Source: Solimonas flava DSM 18980
Lineage (GTDB): Bacteria > Pseudomonadota > Gammaproteobacteria > Nevskiales > Nevskiaceae
Length of the DNA stretch: 64,000 nucleotides
NCBI RefSeq assembly: GCF_000426685.1
Contig: NZ_AUFV01000002.1
Location: forward strand, 1 to 64,000
Direction of reading: 5' to 3'
Notes under the pieces: generated by a model
Seen by the model: the letters and a program-made list of their open reading frames with translations, nothing else
The model's database searches: none
Told to the model about the DNA's origin: nothing
Made by a program: the position numbers and the translations under genes
In this document: piece by piece, positions 63,824 to 64,000 of the stretch
How the letters are laid out: each line of letters starts with the position of its first letter
How positions within the stretch are numbered: position 1 is the first letter of the stretch

Positions 63824-64000
63824 ACAAGCTTCGTGGTCTCGGCCGCCGTGCCGGCGCCTGGCTCGGGCGCGGCCTGCTGTTGTGGTTGCTGCTGCTGCTG
63901 GTCGGTGCCGGCGGCTGGATCTTCTCGACCGCGGGCGAGCCGCCGCGCGCGGCAGCGCCGGCCGCCGCCTGGGGCGACGAAGCGCTGCAGGCCTGGGGCG
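63820..64000 (+). CDS. Membrane-anchored protein, 3' partial
   Basis: Sixty residues are visible before the window ends: a basic start (MNKLRGLGRRAGAWLGRG), one strong transmembrane helix (LLLWLLLLLVGAGGWIF) and an Ala/Pro linker starting a periplasmic domain. Function unknown. ATGA overlap with the previous stop shows it belongs to the same operon. Confidence 0.6.
   Translation, partial: MNKLRGLGRRAGAWLGRGLLLWLLLLLVGAGGWIFSTAGEPPRAAAPAAAWGDEALQAWG

Overview
The window reads as a chromosomal segment of a high-GC gammaproteobacterium. The evidence is gene order: proC-yggT-metX-metW, the TIGR02449/zapA/6S RNA/fau block, cutA-dsbD-aroQ-accB-accC, and glnE with ilvE near LPS heptose genes. I would guess the Nevskiales/Xanthomonadales side of the class, but no rRNA is present to prove it. 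There are no tRNAs, rRNAs, insertion sequences, integrases, prophage genes or CRISPR arrays that I can see. Coding density is high and many genes overlap by 1 to 16 bases.

1-13 kb is mostly housekeeping: a cut-off Ala/Pro-repeat protein with an NTF2-like domain, a PlsC-type acyltransferase, methionine and proline genes (metX, metW, proC), threonine deaminase (ilvA), an EVE protein, fau, 6S RNA, zapA, a Do-type periplasmic protease, a PEBP protein, SohB and an OmpA/OprF-like porin. 13-22 kb holds hemH, an amino-acid permease, a FadI-like thiolase, accC, accB, aroQ and cutA. The dsbD locus between aroQ and cutA is reduced to a stand-alone N-terminal DsbD domain plus a TlpA-like thioredoxin. 22-36 kb carries transport and stress genes (MntH, MATE pump, CocE-like hydrolase, 1-Cys peroxiredoxin, TatD), an HTTM-DCC fusion membrane protein, envelope genes (beta-barrel protein, TerB-like protein, DUF1134/EipA), three tandem 138-bp repeats behind a DUF486 gene, a membrane methyltransferase and an amidase.

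36-61.7 kb starts with glnE and ends with ilvE and hldE. Pseudomonads keep glnE, ilvE and the waa genes together. Here about 20 kb separates glnE from ilvE and most of it is a surface-glycan locus: two GT2, one GT25 and six GT4 glycosyltransferases (one frameshifted), a KpsS/KpsC-like protein, a sulfotransferase, an asparagine-synthase-type amidotransferase, a polysaccharide deacetylase and a Kdo hydroxylase. It continues through a frameshifted Fic gene, a sodium:alanine symporter and a YciI protein to a WaaC-like heptosyltransferase. With hldE, the picture is assembly and decoration of an LPS core with hydroxylated Kdo, heptose and probably sulfated sugars. No flippase, polymerase or ABC exporter for a separate capsule lies in the window.

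The last 2 kb begins a three-gene unit that runs off the window: a double-rhodanese lipoprotein, a small secreted Cys-containing protein and a membrane-anchored protein. It is probably an envelope sulfur or selenium/tellurium system. It and the glycan locus are the best candidates for undescribed biology.
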